Shown in pieces: positions 8,578 to 16,649 of a stretch of 42,201 nt of DNA (position 1 is its first letter; each line of letters starts with the position of its first letter). The stretch covers positions 1-42,201 of the forward strand of contig NZ_BCRK01000031.1 in assembly GCF_001552555.1 (NCBI RefSeq), in the 5' to 3' direction. Below the pieces are notes generated by a model, which saw only the letters and a list, made by a program, of their open reading frames with translations, was not told the DNA's origin and did not search any database. Made by a program: the position numbers and the translations under genes. Origin of the DNA: Nocardiopsis trehalosi NBRC 14201 (GTDB lineage: Bacteria; Actinomycetota; Actinomycetes; Streptosporangiales; Streptosporangiaceae).

Positions 8578-8697
8578 ATGGGAAAGCACGACGACCCGTC
8601 CCGCTGGGACGGGCAGAAGGACGCGCCGCCGCCTCCGCCCACCCCCGACGACGGCGGCAGCGGCGGGGGCCGGCACGAGAGGGACGACGAGGGCTAG
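8578..8697 (+). CDS. 39-aa charged Asp/Gly/Pro-rich peptide, candidate RiPP precursor
   Basis: Supported by a strong ribosome-binding site (GAGGAG, seven bases before ATG) and by a one-base overlap of its TAG stop with the GTG start of the methyltransferase. The peptide begins MGKHDDPSRWDGQKDA, has a run of five prolines, then TPDDGGSGGG and a charged tail ending DDEG. It has no Cys and no hydrophobic core, unlike FxLD lanthipeptide precursors. Asp-Gly pairs at residues 11-12 and 25-26 are the motif most prone to aspartimide formation. Known family fact: imiditides are two-gene systems of a charged precursor peptide and a PIMT homologue. Assignment here is inference from gene order and composition; it could instead be a small regulatory ORF. 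Confidence 0.5.
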   Translation: MGKHDDPSRWDGQKDAPPPPPTPDDGGSGGGRHERDDEG

Positions 8698-9824
8698 TGC
8701 GCGACACCGAGGGGCCGCGTGCCCGCCTGGCCGAGGCGATGCCCCCGGCCTGGCGGGCCGCGTTCCTGGCCGTGCCCCGGCACGCCTTCATCCCCGACAC
8801 CGTGTGGGTGCGCCGCGGCGGCCGCCCGGTCGCACTCCACCGCCGCCACGACCCCGATGCCTGGCTGGCCGCCTGCTACGCCGACGAACCCCTCGCCGTC
8901 CAGCTCGACGACGGCGACGGCAGCGGGCGCGGCTACGTCACCTCCTCGGCCTCCATGCCGACCACCGTCGCCCTCATGCTCGACGCCGCGCACCTGCGCC
9001 CCGGCCACCGCGTCCTGGAGATCGGCACCGGCACCGGGTTCAACGCGGCGCTGATCGCCTGGCGCGTCGGCGCCGCCGCCACCACCACGGTGGAGATCGA
9101 CCCCGGTCTGGCGCAGCGGGCGCGCGCCGCCCTGAACGCCGCCGGGTGGCCGGTCGAGGTGGTCACCGGCGACGGCACCCGGGGCCATGCGCCCGGCGCG
9201 CCCTACGACCGGGTGGTGTCCACGGCCGCCGTGCACCGCGTCCCCTACGCGTGGGTGGCGCAGACGGCGCCCGGCGGGCGCGTCGTCACCCCGTGAGCGA
9301 CGGCCTTCCACAGCGGGGCGCTGCTGCGGCTGCGCGTGCTGGCCGACGGGACGGCGCGCGGCCGCTTCGGGGGCGACACCGCGTTCATGTGGGTGCGCGA
9401 CCAGCGCCCCCCGCACGGGTCGGTGGAGGAACGGGTCCGCCCCGACCACGGCGCGGCCGCGTCGACCACCCGTCTGCACCCCTATGAGCCGGTGGGCGAC
9501 TTCTCGGCGCCCTTCGCCATCGGGGTGCGCGTCCCCGGCATGACCTCGACGCTGGTCCACGACGGGGACGACCCGGCGTCGGGCCGGTACACGGTGCACC
9601 TGATGGATCCCGTCTCGGGGGCGTGGGCGACGTGGCGTGTGGAGCCCGGCGCCGACGCCCATCCCGTCCGCCAGCACGGCGCCCGCCGCCTGTTCGACGA
9701 GCTGGCGGCCGCCTACCAGTGGTGGGACGGTGCCGGGCGGCCCGACCACACCCGGTTCGGGGTGACCGTCACCCCCGGCGGGCAGGCGGTGTGGCTGGAC
9801 GACCCCGCGCGGGTGGTGGCCTGA
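8697..9824 (+). pseudogene. PIMT-like RiPP methyltransferase interrupted by an in-frame TGA
   Basis: Read through 9294-9296, one frame gives 375 residues. The first 199 contain AFLAVPRHAFIPD, a TSSASMPTTVALMLDA segment and SAM motif I VLEIGTGTGFNAALIAWR, followed by TVEIDPGLA and DRVVSTAAVHRVP. These are features of protein L-isoaspartyl O-methyltransferases and of the longer homologues found beside RiPP precursors. The frame then hits TGA after GGRVVTP and continues at once with ATAFHSGALLRLRV and a full C-terminal extension to 9824. As I recall, relatives have Trp-Gly after T-P, so TGG to TGA (one base) is the simplest explanation. A canonical PIMT is about 210 residues, so the extension marks the RiPP-associated type. 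It could be decay, a sequencing error or (less likely) readthrough. Confidence 0.8.
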
Positions 9825-9902
9825 GCGGCGGGGCCCGCGCGGCGGCGGCCGACGCCGGCGCCGGGTGCGGGGCGGGGGGCGGGCTCGTCTAGGCTGCCCC
9901 TC

Positions 9903-10577
9903 ATGGGGGAAACGGGCGCGCACGCGGTGGCGGTGGTGCTGGTCGACGACGAGGAGCTGATCCGCACCGGGCTGCGGGTGCTGATCGACGCCGAACCGGA
10001 CCTGTCCGTCGTGGGCGAGGCGGGCGACGGCGCCTGGGCGCTGGACGTGGTGCGCCGCACACGCCCCGATGTGGTGCTGATGGACGTGCGCATGCCCGGC
10101 GTGGACGGCATCCAGGCGACGCGGACCCTGCTGTCGGCCCTGGACGACCCGCCCCGGGTGGTGGTGCTGACGACGTTCGAGAACGACGACCACGTCTACG
10201 GGGCGCTGCGCGCGGGCGCCTCGGGTTTCCTGCTCAAGCGCAGCCGCCCCGACGACATCCTCGCCGCGGTGCGGCTGGTGGCGCGCGGCGACTCCCTGCT
10301 GTTCCCCGCCGCCATCCGGGCGCTGGCGGCCCGCCACGCCGCGCCGGCGACCGGGCCGGCGGGCGCGGTGGGCACGCTCACCGAGCGGGAGGCGGAGACG
10401 CTGCGGCTCATGGCGCGGGGCCTGTCCAACGCCGAGATCGCCGCCGAGTTGTTCGTGGGGGTGCAGACGGTGAAGACGCACGTCTCCCACGTCCTCGGCA
10501 AGCTGGGGGTGCGCGACCGCACCCAGGCGGTGGTCGCCGCCTACGACTCCGGGCTCATCCGCCCCGGCGGCGCCTGA
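9903..10577 (+). CDS. Response regulator, NarL/FixJ family
   Basis: 224 residues. The receiver domain has the acidic pair in VVLVDDEELIRTGL, phosphoacceptor Asp61 in VVLMDVRMPGVDG, the conserved Thr in VVVLTTFEND, and Lys in GFLLKRSRPDD. A LuxR-type HTH follows: LTEREAETLRLMARGLSNAE and VQTVKTHVSHVLGKL. It is the probable partner of the HisKA_3 kinase at 7232. Its start follows the methyltransferase frame by 78 bp, so the kinase, peptide, methyltransferase and regulator may form one transcription unit. Targets unknown. Confidence 0.93.
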   Translation: MGETGAHAVAVVLVDDEELIRTGLRVLIDAEPDLSVVGEAGDGAWALDVVRRTRPDVVLMDVRMPGVDGIQATRTLLSALDDPPRVVVLTTFENDDHVYGALRAGASGFLLKRSRPDDILAAVRLVARGDSLLFPAAIRALAARHAAPATGPAGAVGTLTEREAETLRLMARGLSNAEIAAELFVGVQTVKTHVSHVLGKLGVRDRTQAVVAAYDSGLIRPGGA

Positions 10578-10611
10578 GGCGGCCGACCGGGACGGCGGGG
10601 CCGGGCGGCCC

Positions 10612-11244
10612 TCAGGTGTCCGCCGCCATCATCCGGCCCAGTTCGGCCACCACCTCCGGAGGTGCGGTCTCCAGGCTGCCCGCGGAGAACGGGGGCTGGG
10701 GCGCGTACTCCACGAACAGCTGGATGCTCTGCGCCCGCAGGTCGCCCCACAGCTGGGCGGCCAGCACCAGGCCCATGTCGAGGCCGGCGGAGACCCCGGC
10801 GGCGGTGATGACGTCGCCGTCGATCACCACCCGGTCGGTGCTCACCCGCGCGCCCTGCCCGGCGAGGTGGTCGCGCACCGCCCAGTGGGTGGTGGCGGGG
10901 CGGTCGGTGAGGATGCCCGCCGCGGCGAGCAGGGTCGCGCCGGTGCACACCGACGTGGTCCAGGTGGCGGTGGGGTGGGCGGCGGCCAGCCACGCCACGA
11001 GCGCGTCCTCGCGCTCCAGGGCCTGCTCCCACAGCCCCGACCCCGGCACCACGATGACGTCGGGGCGCGGCAGGTCGGCGAAGGCGGCGGTCGCGGTGAT
11101 CTCCAGCCCGGTGTCGCAGGCCACCGGTCCCGGCCGCGCGGCCAGGTAGTGGGAGGTGACGCCGGGCACGTGGGCCAGCATCTCGTGGGGGCCGATGAAG
11201 TCGAGCGCGGTCATGCCCGGGTACAGGGCGAAGGCGATGTCCAT
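10612..11244 (-). CDS. DJ-1/PfpI family protein (isonitrile-hydratase-like)
   Basis: 210 residues starting MDIAFALYPGMTALDFIGPHE. The nucleophile elbow is visible in TTSVCTGATLLAAAGILTDRPATTHW, with the reactive Cys after S-V, as in DJ-1/PfpI proteins and the related isonitrile hydratase InhA. Proteins of this subgroup act in the cytoplasm as hydratases or glyoxalase/deglycase-like enzymes, but the substrate cannot be deduced. It follows the GlxA-type regulator on the same strand, with a 9-bp tandem repeat in the gap. The two share the same fold and similar elbow residues, suggesting duplication with one copy keeping the DNA-binding tail. Confidence 0.88.
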   Translation of the reverse strand: MDIAFALYPGMTALDFIGPHEMLAHVPGVTSHYLAARPGPVACDTGLEITATAAFADLPRPDVIVVPGSGLWEQALEREDALVAWLAAAHPTATWTTSVCTGATLLAAAGILTDRPATTHWAVRDHLAGQGARVSTDRVVIDGDVITAAGVSAGLDMGLVLAAQLWGDLRAQSIQLFVEYAPQPPFSAGSLETAPPEVVAELGRMMAADT

Positions 11245-11261
11245 GGTGGTCCTCTGCTCGT

Positions 11262-11297
11262 GGCGTCGGTGGCGTCGGTGGCGTCGGTGGTGTCGGT
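11262..11297. repeat. 9-bp tandem repeat, four units
   Basis: Three exact GGCGTCGGT units (11262-11288) plus one with a single change (GGTGTCGGT, 11289-11297), lying just upstream of the DJ-1 gene start. Its length could vary between strains and alter translation or promoter spacing. Confidence 0.85.
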
Positions 11298-11315
11298 GGG
11301 AACGTCGGGTGCGGG

Positions 11316-12305
11316 TCAGCGGTCCGCGGTGGTCCCGGTGGCGCGGAACCGGTCCCGGTAGGAGCCCGGGGGTACCCCGATCTCGCGCAGGAACGCCCGC
11401 CGCATGGTCTCGGCGCTGCCGAACCCGCAGCGCCGCGCCACCGCGTCGACGCCGGCGCTCCCGCTCTCCAGCAGTGCTCGGGCGGCGCGCACCCGCGTCC
11501 GCTCGACGTAGCGGCCGGGGCTGGTCCCGACCTCGCGGGTGAAGCGGCGGGCGAAGTGCCGTTCGCTCAGGGCGGCGTGCCGGGCCAGGGCGGGCACCGA
11601 CAGGTCGGCGTCGGGTCGGGCGGCGATGTGCTCGACCACCCGGCGCAGGGCGGGGTCGCCGACCGGGACCGCGCGGGTCCACGCGCTGAACTGGGACTGG
11701 CCGCCGGGGCGGCGCAGGAACACCACCAGCCACCGCCCGATGGTGCGCGCCAGGTCGGCGCCGTGGTCGTCCTCGATCAGCGCCAGGGCGAGGTCGATGC
11801 CGGAGCTGACCCCGGCGGCGGTCACCACGGGCCCGTCGCGGACGTAGATCGCGTCGGGCCGCACGTCCACGCGGGGGTGGGCGGCCGCCAGGTCGGCGCA
11901 GAACGCCCAGTGGGTGGTGGCCCGCCGCCCGTCGAGCAGCCCCGCCTGCGCCAGTACGAAGGCGCCCGTGCACACCGACGCCACCCGCTGCGCGCGTCCG
12001 GCCAGGCCGGCGACGCACGCGGCCAGGCCCGGGGTGGCGGCGGTCGACGTCGACCCCCACCCGCCGACGACGACCAGGGTGTGCAGCGGGCCGTCGAGGG
12101 CGGCCAGGTCGGCGTCGACGCCCAGGCGCACCCCGGAGGAGCACACCACGGGGGCGCCGCCCAGGGAGGCGGTGCGCATCCGGTACCGGCCGCCGGTGAT
12201 CTTGGCGGCCGCGTCGAAGACGTCCAGCGGCCCGGCGAGGTCCAGGAGCTGCATGTCGTCGTAGACCGCGAAGACGACCTCGCGCACATCGGTGCGACCT
12301 GTCAT
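11316..12305 (-). CDS. GlxA-family transcriptional regulator (DJ-1/PfpI + AraC HTH)
   Basis: 329 residues, the usual GlxA layout. Residues ~10-190 form a DJ-1/PfpI domain with elbow VASVCTGAFVLAQAGLLDGRRATTHW. Residues ~215-320 form an AraC-type double HTH (LSVPALARHAALSERHFARRF then VDAVARRCGFGSAETMRRAFLREIGVPPGSYRDRF). Such proteins bind a small metabolite in the amidotransferase-like domain and activate neighbouring genes. The adjacent downstream DJ-1 gene is the obvious candidate target. Confidence 0.93.
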   Translation of the reverse strand: MTGRTDVREVVFAVYDDMQLLDLAGPLDVFDAAAKITGGRYRMRTASLGGAPVVCSSGVRLGVDADLAALDGPLHTLVVVGGWGSTSTAATPGLAACVAGLAGRAQRVASVCTGAFVLAQAGLLDGRRATTHWAFCADLAAAHPRVDVRPDAIYVRDGPVVTAAGVSSGIDLALALIEDDHGADLARTIGRWLVVFLRRPGGQSQFSAWTRAVPVGDPALRRVVEHIAARPDADLSVPALARHAALSERHFARRFTREVGTSPGRYVERTRVRAARALLESGSAGVDAVARRCGFGSAETMRRAFLREIGVPPGSYRDRFRATGTTADR

Positions 12306-12392
12306 GACCGCCAGTATGGGAGCGCCGCCGCGAGGGCGGCAATGACGGGCACCCCTCGTATTCTGCCGCCGCCCGCAGGGGGCGGGGCAGGC

Positions 12393-12776
12393 CTAGGGCC
12401 GGGGGCCGCCGACGGTCAGCACGGTCGTCTCCTCCGCGCCGACCTCGCGCAGGAAACCGACCCGGACGCCTTGGGCGTAGGGGGCGATCAGGTCGAGCAG
12501 GTCGGTGAGCGCGCCGAGGTCGTCGTCGAGCCACAGGTTGCGGGTGCGCAGCTCCCAGGGGCCACCGCCGGTGGGGCGCCGCAGCTCGGCGGTGTCGCCG
12601 CCGGGCAGGCGGCTGTGCGGGTCGGCCGCGAGCAGCGGGTAGGCGTGGTCGCCGGGGTCGGTCCCGGCCGGCGGTTCGGCCGCCTCCTCCAGGTGCCAGC
12701 GCAGGGCGTGCAGCACCGCCGCCGGGGTGTCGGGGGCCAGGGCGCAGTCGAAGACGACTTCGTAGTGGGAGCTCAC
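12393..12776 (-). CDS. Conserved-looking hypothetical protein, ~127 aa
   Basis: Not recognised by family. Starting from the GTG at 12776 it reads VSSHYEVVFDCALAPDTPAA and continues with WHLEEAAEPP, DPGDHAYPLLAAD and LRTRNLWLDDDLGALTDLLD, ending RVGFLREVGAEETTVLTV. The alternation of strands and a long helix suggests a small soluble alpha/beta protein. An alternative GTG at 12794 would add six residues; neither has a clear ribosome-binding site. Third-position G/C bias is strong, supporting coding. It lies between the GlxA gene and the CPBP protease on the same strand with no obvious functional link. Confidence 0.68.
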   Translation of the reverse strand: MSSHYEVVFDCALAPDTPAAVLHALRWHLEEAAEPPAGTDPGDHAYPLLAADPHSRLPGGDTAELRRPTGGGPWELRTRNLWLDDDLGALTDLLDLIAPYAQGVRVGFLREVGAEETTVLTVGGPRP

Positions 12777-12846
12777 CGCGCCATCGTGGCGCACCGGCGC
12801 GGCCGGCCCGGCAGCGGGGGCCGGCCGCCCCCTCTCCGCGCGCGGG

Positions 12847-13578
12847 TCAGCCCGTGGGGCCCGTGGCGCCGGTGAACAGCACCAGCAGCGGCAGGGCCAG
12901 GTTGTTGACGGTGTGCACGGCCACCGCGGGCCAGATCGACCCGCTGCGCCGCATCAGCTCGCCCGCGACGAGGCCCACCACGATGGCCGCGGGCAGGACG
13001 ATGTTGACGCCGTGGAACAGCGCGAAGACCACCGCCCCGCCGACGACGCCCACGACCGGCCCGTAGCGCAGCAGGGCGTTGGTCAGGACACCCCGGAACA
13101 GGAACTCCTCGCCGATGGGCGTGACCACCGACAGGAACAGCACGGTGAGGACCAGGGCGAGCGCGCCGCCGCCCGCCGCGTCGTAGTACGCGCCCTGGGG
13201 GTCGGAGCCGTACCCGGTCACCGCCGTGACGGCGTAGGTCAGCGCCCCCTTGGCGACCAGGGCGACCACGCCGCCGGCGGCGCCGACGAGCATCCACCGC
13301 CAGGTGGTGCGGCGCACGCCGAAGGCGGCGAGGGGGCGCCGGCGCACCAGCACGGCCGCCGCGAAGCCGGCCAGGCCCGCGATGCCCGACCAGGCGGACA
13401 CCACCAGGCCGTAGGTGACCGGGTCGAGGTCCAGCGGGCCCAGGGGGCCGAAGAACAGCAGCGCGAGCGTGGTGGCGACCAGGGTGGTCAGACCGACCGC
13501 GATCTCGGGCCAGCCGGGGCGGATGGGGGTGCGGGCCGGCGCCTCGGGGCGGGGGTGGTCGGGGTGCTGGGGCGCCAT
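12847..13578 (-). CDS. CPBP-family intramembrane metalloprotease (CAAX/bacteriocin-processing type)
   Basis: 243 residues with about seven hydrophobic segments. All three CPBP active-site motifs are visible: E-E-x-x-x-R in TPIGEEFLFRGVL, F-x-x-x-H in FALFHGVN, and H-x-x-x-N in HTVNNLALP. Type II CAAX prenyl-protease homologues of this family act in the membrane; bacterial members process bacteriocins, confer self-immunity or have unknown substrates. No leaderless bacteriocin gene is adjacent, and the charged peptide at 8578 is four kb away, so no partner is proposed. The gene begins 90 bp beyond the remnant GPP34 stop. Confidence 0.92.
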   Translation of the reverse strand: MAPQHPDHPRPEAPARTPIRPGWPEIAVGLTTLVATTLALLFFGPLGPLDLDPVTYGLVVSAWSGIAGLAGFAAAVLVRRRPLAAFGVRRTTWRWMLVGAAGGVVALVAKGALTYAVTAVTGYGSDPQGAYYDAAGGGALALVLTVLFLSVVTPIGEEFLFRGVLTNALLRYGPVVGVVGGAVVFALFHGVNIVLPAAIVVGLVAGELMRRSGSIWPAVAVHTVNNLALPLLVLFTGATGPTG

Positions 13579-13668
13579 GTCGGCGGCCTCCTTCGTGTCG
13601 TCGGTCGGGTGTTCCCGGGGCGGGCCGGGGCGCGGCCCGGCCGGGTGGGGCGGGCGTGGGCGGGCCGG

Positions 13669-14315
13669 TCAGCGGGGGGAGCCGCGCCCGGTGGCCGTGA
13701 CGGCCGTGCGGACCGCCAGGCTGAGCCCGGGGACCTCGGCGTCGAAGCGGTCCAGGACGGGGTGAGCGCCGCCCGGTGCCGGTGGCGTTCGGCGGCGGTG
13801 AGCACGGTCCACACGTCGCCGTCTGCCGCCAGCGTGATCAGGGCCGCGTCCTCCAGGGGGACGTCCGCCGCGTCGCGCCCGGCCAGGACCGCGCCGCGGG
13901 TGCGCTCGCGCAGCCGGCCGAGCCGCTCGGGGCGGGTCGGGGTGACCGTGCGGGTGGGCACGACGCCCAGCCACCGGCCGCGGTCCACGGCGACCTCCCC
14001 GAGCACGGCCAGCCCGTCGCGCACCGCCGCCTCGGCCCCGGCCGCCGCCGCGCGGTGGAGGGTGGTGATCCACGGGCTCGTCCCGTGCGGGGACACCAGG
14101 TCCAGCACACGGGACAGCAACGGGTCCTCGGGTGGCGGGGCGACCGCGCGCACGGCCGCGCCGCCGCGCGGGTGCAGCCACCCGCCGACGGCCAGGTCGG
14201 CCAGCGCCGCGGCGCCCAGCAGCTGGGCGCGGTAGGGGGCGCTGACCGGGTCGAACCGGTCGTGGTCGGGGTCGTAGCCGAGCAGGTAGAGCCGCTGGGG
14301 CAGCGTCAGGCCCAT
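13669..14315 (-). pseudogene. GPP34 (Golgi phosphoprotein 3-like) gene with a frameshift near its 3' end
   Basis: Starts MGLTLPQRLYLLGYDPDHDRF (ATG 14315), the hallmark opening of bacterial GPP34 proteins. It continues with ADLAVGGWLHPRG and PLLSRVLDLV, matching the family's all-helical fold of ~210-230 residues. Around 13760-13770 the frame changes. The original frame turns into Arg/Pro-rich shadow sequence overrunning the CPBP gene, whereas another frame resumes family-like sequence VLDRFDAEVPGLSLAVRTAV and stops at 13669. A one-base loss (or two-base gain) explains this. In eukaryotes GPP34 binds phosphatidylinositol-4-phosphate; bacterial roles are unclear. It may be a real lesion or a homopolymer sequencing error. 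Confidence 0.75.
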
Positions 14316-14557
14316 GCGGTCGGTGGGATGTCGGTGCGCGAGCATGGTCCGATCCCACCGCCGATGGCACCCGCCCACCAGTGCCGCCGCGTCACCGTCC
14401 GACCGTGACGTTCGCGCGGGTGCGGGCATGACGCGGTGTCACTGGTGGCCGCCGGGTGCGGGAAGAATACTGGGGGCGCCGCCGCCCGGCCCCGCCGCGC
14501 CGCTCGGGGACCGGGCGTCGCGCGTCCCGCAGACCCGGGAAGGGGTGGACAACGCAC

Positions 14558-15703
14558 GTGACGTCGGAGCGCACCGAGGAGACCCAGGGGCGGTTACGTG
14601 CCCTCAACCTCAACATCGTGACCGCGGCGGTGTCGGCCGTGGGCTCGCTGCTGCTGGCCGTCGACGCCCAGTCCTGGCCTGAGGCCGCCGTCCTTGGGGC
14701 GGGGCTGGCGGCGACCATGGTGGCCGTGGGGCGGTGGTCGACCGACCGGTCCCTGGCCTTCGCGGTCCCCTGCCTGGCCGTCGCCGCCGCCGTGTGGTTC
14801 CTGGGCGTGCTGGTGGCGCAGGACACCTCGACGGCCTCCTACGCCCTGGGCGTCGTGGGCACCATCGTCGTGCTGCAACTGCCCCGGTACGGGCGCGCGG
14901 TGGCGGCGGGGCTGGTCGCCTACGCGGCGGCGGTGGTGGTGGTGCGACTGGTGGCCTTCCCCGGGGACCTCGTCGACGACCTGCTCCAGTACGTCGTGGC
15001 CGCCGTGGTCGTCGGCGGGGTGGGGGTGGTCCTCACGTCGCTGAACCAGGCGTTCTCCGGCCTCGTCGCCGAACTGGCGGAGGCGCGCGAGCGCGAGGCG
15101 GACCTGGCGGTCGCCCGGGAGCGCATCCGCTTCGCCGGCGACCTGCACGACATCCAGGGCCACACGCTGCACGTGGTGAAGCTGAAGACCGCGCTGGCCC
15201 GCCGGCTGGTGCGCGCCGACGCCGACCAGGCGGAGGCCGAGCTGGGCGAGATCTACGACCTGCTCGGCGACACCATCGCCCAGACCCGGGACCTGGCCTA
15301 CGCCCAGCGGCGGCTCAACCTGTCCGCGGAGCTGGAGAACGCCCGCAACCTGCTCGACGCGGCGGGCATCGACGTGCGCGTCGAGCGGCGCGCCGGGGTG
15401 CGCGACGGGGCGGAGGGGCTGCTGGGGCAGGTCCTGCGGGAGACGACGACGAACATCCTGCGGCACGCGCAGGCCGGGCAGGTGCGGATCACCCTCTCGG
15501 AGTCGGGCATCACCATCGTCAACGACGGCGCCGGCGACGGGCCGCCCCCGCGGCTGCGGGGGCTGGCGGCCCTGCGGGAGCGGGTGGCGGGCGACGGCGG
15601 CGAGCTGACGGTGGAACGCAAGGACGGGCGGTTCACGACGGAGGCGGCGCTGCCGCAGCCGTCGTCGGCGCCGCACCCGCGATCGTGGAGGGACGACCGA
15701 TGA
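14558..15703 (+). CDS. DesK-like sensor histidine kinase
   Basis: About 381 residues from GTG 14558 (VTSERTEETQG); the upstream open frame is Arg/Pro-rich and unlikely to be coding. The N-terminal third has about five membrane segments (for example AFAVPCLAVAAAVWFLGVLVA). A coiled linker LVAELAEAREREADLAVARER leads into the HisKA_3 box RIRFAGDLHDIQGHTLHVVKLK, with His197 and the D-I-Q-G-H variant typical of DesK. The ATPase domain has VLRETTTNILRHA and ends with a Gly-rich LRGLAALRERVAGDGG. DesK-type kinases respond to membrane fluidity or envelope changes. Its stop overlaps the next gene's ATG (ATGA). Confidence 0.92.
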   Translation: MTSERTEETQGRLRALNLNIVTAAVSAVGSLLLAVDAQSWPEAAVLGAGLAATMVAVGRWSTDRSLAFAVPCLAVAAAVWFLGVLVAQDTSTASYALGVVGTIVVLQLPRYGRAVAAGLVAYAAAVVVVRLVAFPGDLVDDLLQYVVAAVVVGGVGVVLTSLNQAFSGLVAELAEAREREADLAVARERIRFAGDLHDIQGHTLHVVKLKTALARRLVRADADQAEAELGEIYDLLGDTIAQTRDLAYAQRRLNLSAELENARNLLDAAGIDVRVERRAGVRDGAEGLLGQVLRETTTNILRHAQAGQVRITLSESGITIVNDGAGDGPPPRLRGLAALRERVAGDGGELTVERKDGRFTTEAALPQPSSAPHPRSWRDDR

Positions 15704-16302
15704 CCACCGTGGTGCTCGCCGACGACGAGGCCCTGCTGCGCAAGGCGCTGGCGTCGCTGCTTCCGCTGGAGGGCGACGTCACCGTGCTCGCCGAGGCCCA
15801 CGACGGTGCCTCGGCCGTGCTCGCCACGCTGGAGCACCGGCCCGATGTGCTGGTGATCGACCTGGAGATGCCGGGGGTGGACGGGCTGGGGGCGGTGGCG
15901 GAGATCCGCCGGGAGCGGCCGGAGCAGGTGGTGCTCATGCTGACCCGGCACGCCCGGCCGGGGGTGCTGCGCAAGGCGCTCAAGCTGGGGGTGCAGGGGT
16001 TCGTGAGCAAGTCGGCGGACCCGGGGCACATCGTGTCGGTCATCGCGGCGCTGCACGAGGGGCAGCGGTGGATCGACCCGGACGTCTCGGCGCTCGCCGT
16101 CGTCGACGACTGCCCGCTGACCGACCGCGAGATCGACGTGCTGCGGGCGACGGGGGAGGGGTACTCGGTCGCCGACATCGCGCGCCAGCTGCATCTGGCG
16201 CAGGGCACGGTGCGCAACTACCTGTCCAACGCGATGCAGAAGACCCAGACCCGCACCCGCCACGAGGCCGCCCGCTACGCCCGCACCCACGACTGGCTGT
16301 GA
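15700..16302 (+). CDS. DesR-like response regulator (LuxR HTH)
   Basis: 200 residues. The receiver starts MTTVVLADDEALLRKALAS, with phosphoacceptor Asp54 in VLVIDLEMPGVDGLG and Lys in GFVSKSADPGH. The HTH is LTDREIDVLRATGEGYSVADIARQLHLAQGTVRNYLSNAM, whose G-T-V-R-N-Y-L-S recognition helix is typical of DesR regulators. ATG at 15700 overlaps the kinase TGA, so the two proteins are translationally coupled partners. Known DesR proteins control a lipid desaturase or transporter genes; none of these lies nearby, so the target is elsewhere or unknown. Confidence 0.94.
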   Translation: MTTVVLADDEALLRKALASLLPLEGDVTVLAEAHDGASAVLATLEHRPDVLVIDLEMPGVDGLGAVAEIRRERPEQVVLMLTRHARPGVLRKALKLGVQGFVSKSADPGHIVSVIAALHEGQRWIDPDVSALAVVDDCPLTDREIDVLRATGEGYSVADIARQLHLAQGTVRNYLSNAMQKTQTRTRHEAARYARTHDWL

Positions 16303-16649
16303 GTCGCGGCGGCGGTACCGCGCAACGGGGGAGGAGGGCGGCCGCCGGCGCCGGATGACGCGCGGGGGAGGGGAGGCGGAACGCCGTCCGGGTGTCCCGC
16401 AGGGCAAGGGGCGGGGGGGGGCGGGAGCCGCCGTGGCGCGGGCCGGGGCGGCACCTGGCCGGGAGCGCGGCCGAGCGCCCCCTCCCGTGCAATCCCGCTT
16501 AAGAAATCTACGCCGTCAAGGTGGGGGATAAGGTCTGTCTTCCCCTCCAACAACAAAGACCAAACGAGCGGCTCCGCCGCCAGCCCCCATAACAACGGGC
16601 ACACCCGGTTCGCCCGCCAGCTCCCGCCTCGGACACGGGGGGAGGCGGG
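16303..16649. other. Convergent intergenic region holding repeat copy B
   Basis: About 347 bp between the DesR-like regulator and the minus-strand membrane protein. No gene is supported. It is very G-rich to 16480, then drops in G+C around the repeat (16488-16524) and in the following A-rich stretch with CAACAACAAAGACCAAACG (to about 16566). Short complementary words GGTCT/AGACC at about 16532 and 16557 could form a weak hairpin. Confidence 0.55.
16488..16524. repeat. Copy B of the two-block intergenic element (also at 3074-3111)
   Basis: TGCAATCCCG (16488-16497), six-base linker CTTAAG overlapping the next block by its final G, then the same 22-bp block (16503-16524). It has the same orientation as copy A but a different gene context: between convergent genes here, between divergent genes there. 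This argues against a simple promoter. Confidence 0.7.

Noticed and set aside
8578-8697. FxLD-type lanthipeptide or ATP-grasp (graspetide) precursor
   Set aside because: No F-x-L-D leader motif, no Cys, and no lanthipeptide synthetase or ATP-grasp gene nearby; an imiditide-like pair fits better.
11556-12875. Plus-strand 439-codon frame opposite the GlxA gene
   Set aside because: Complement of a strongly supported regulator; His/Gly/Gln-rich shadow sequence.
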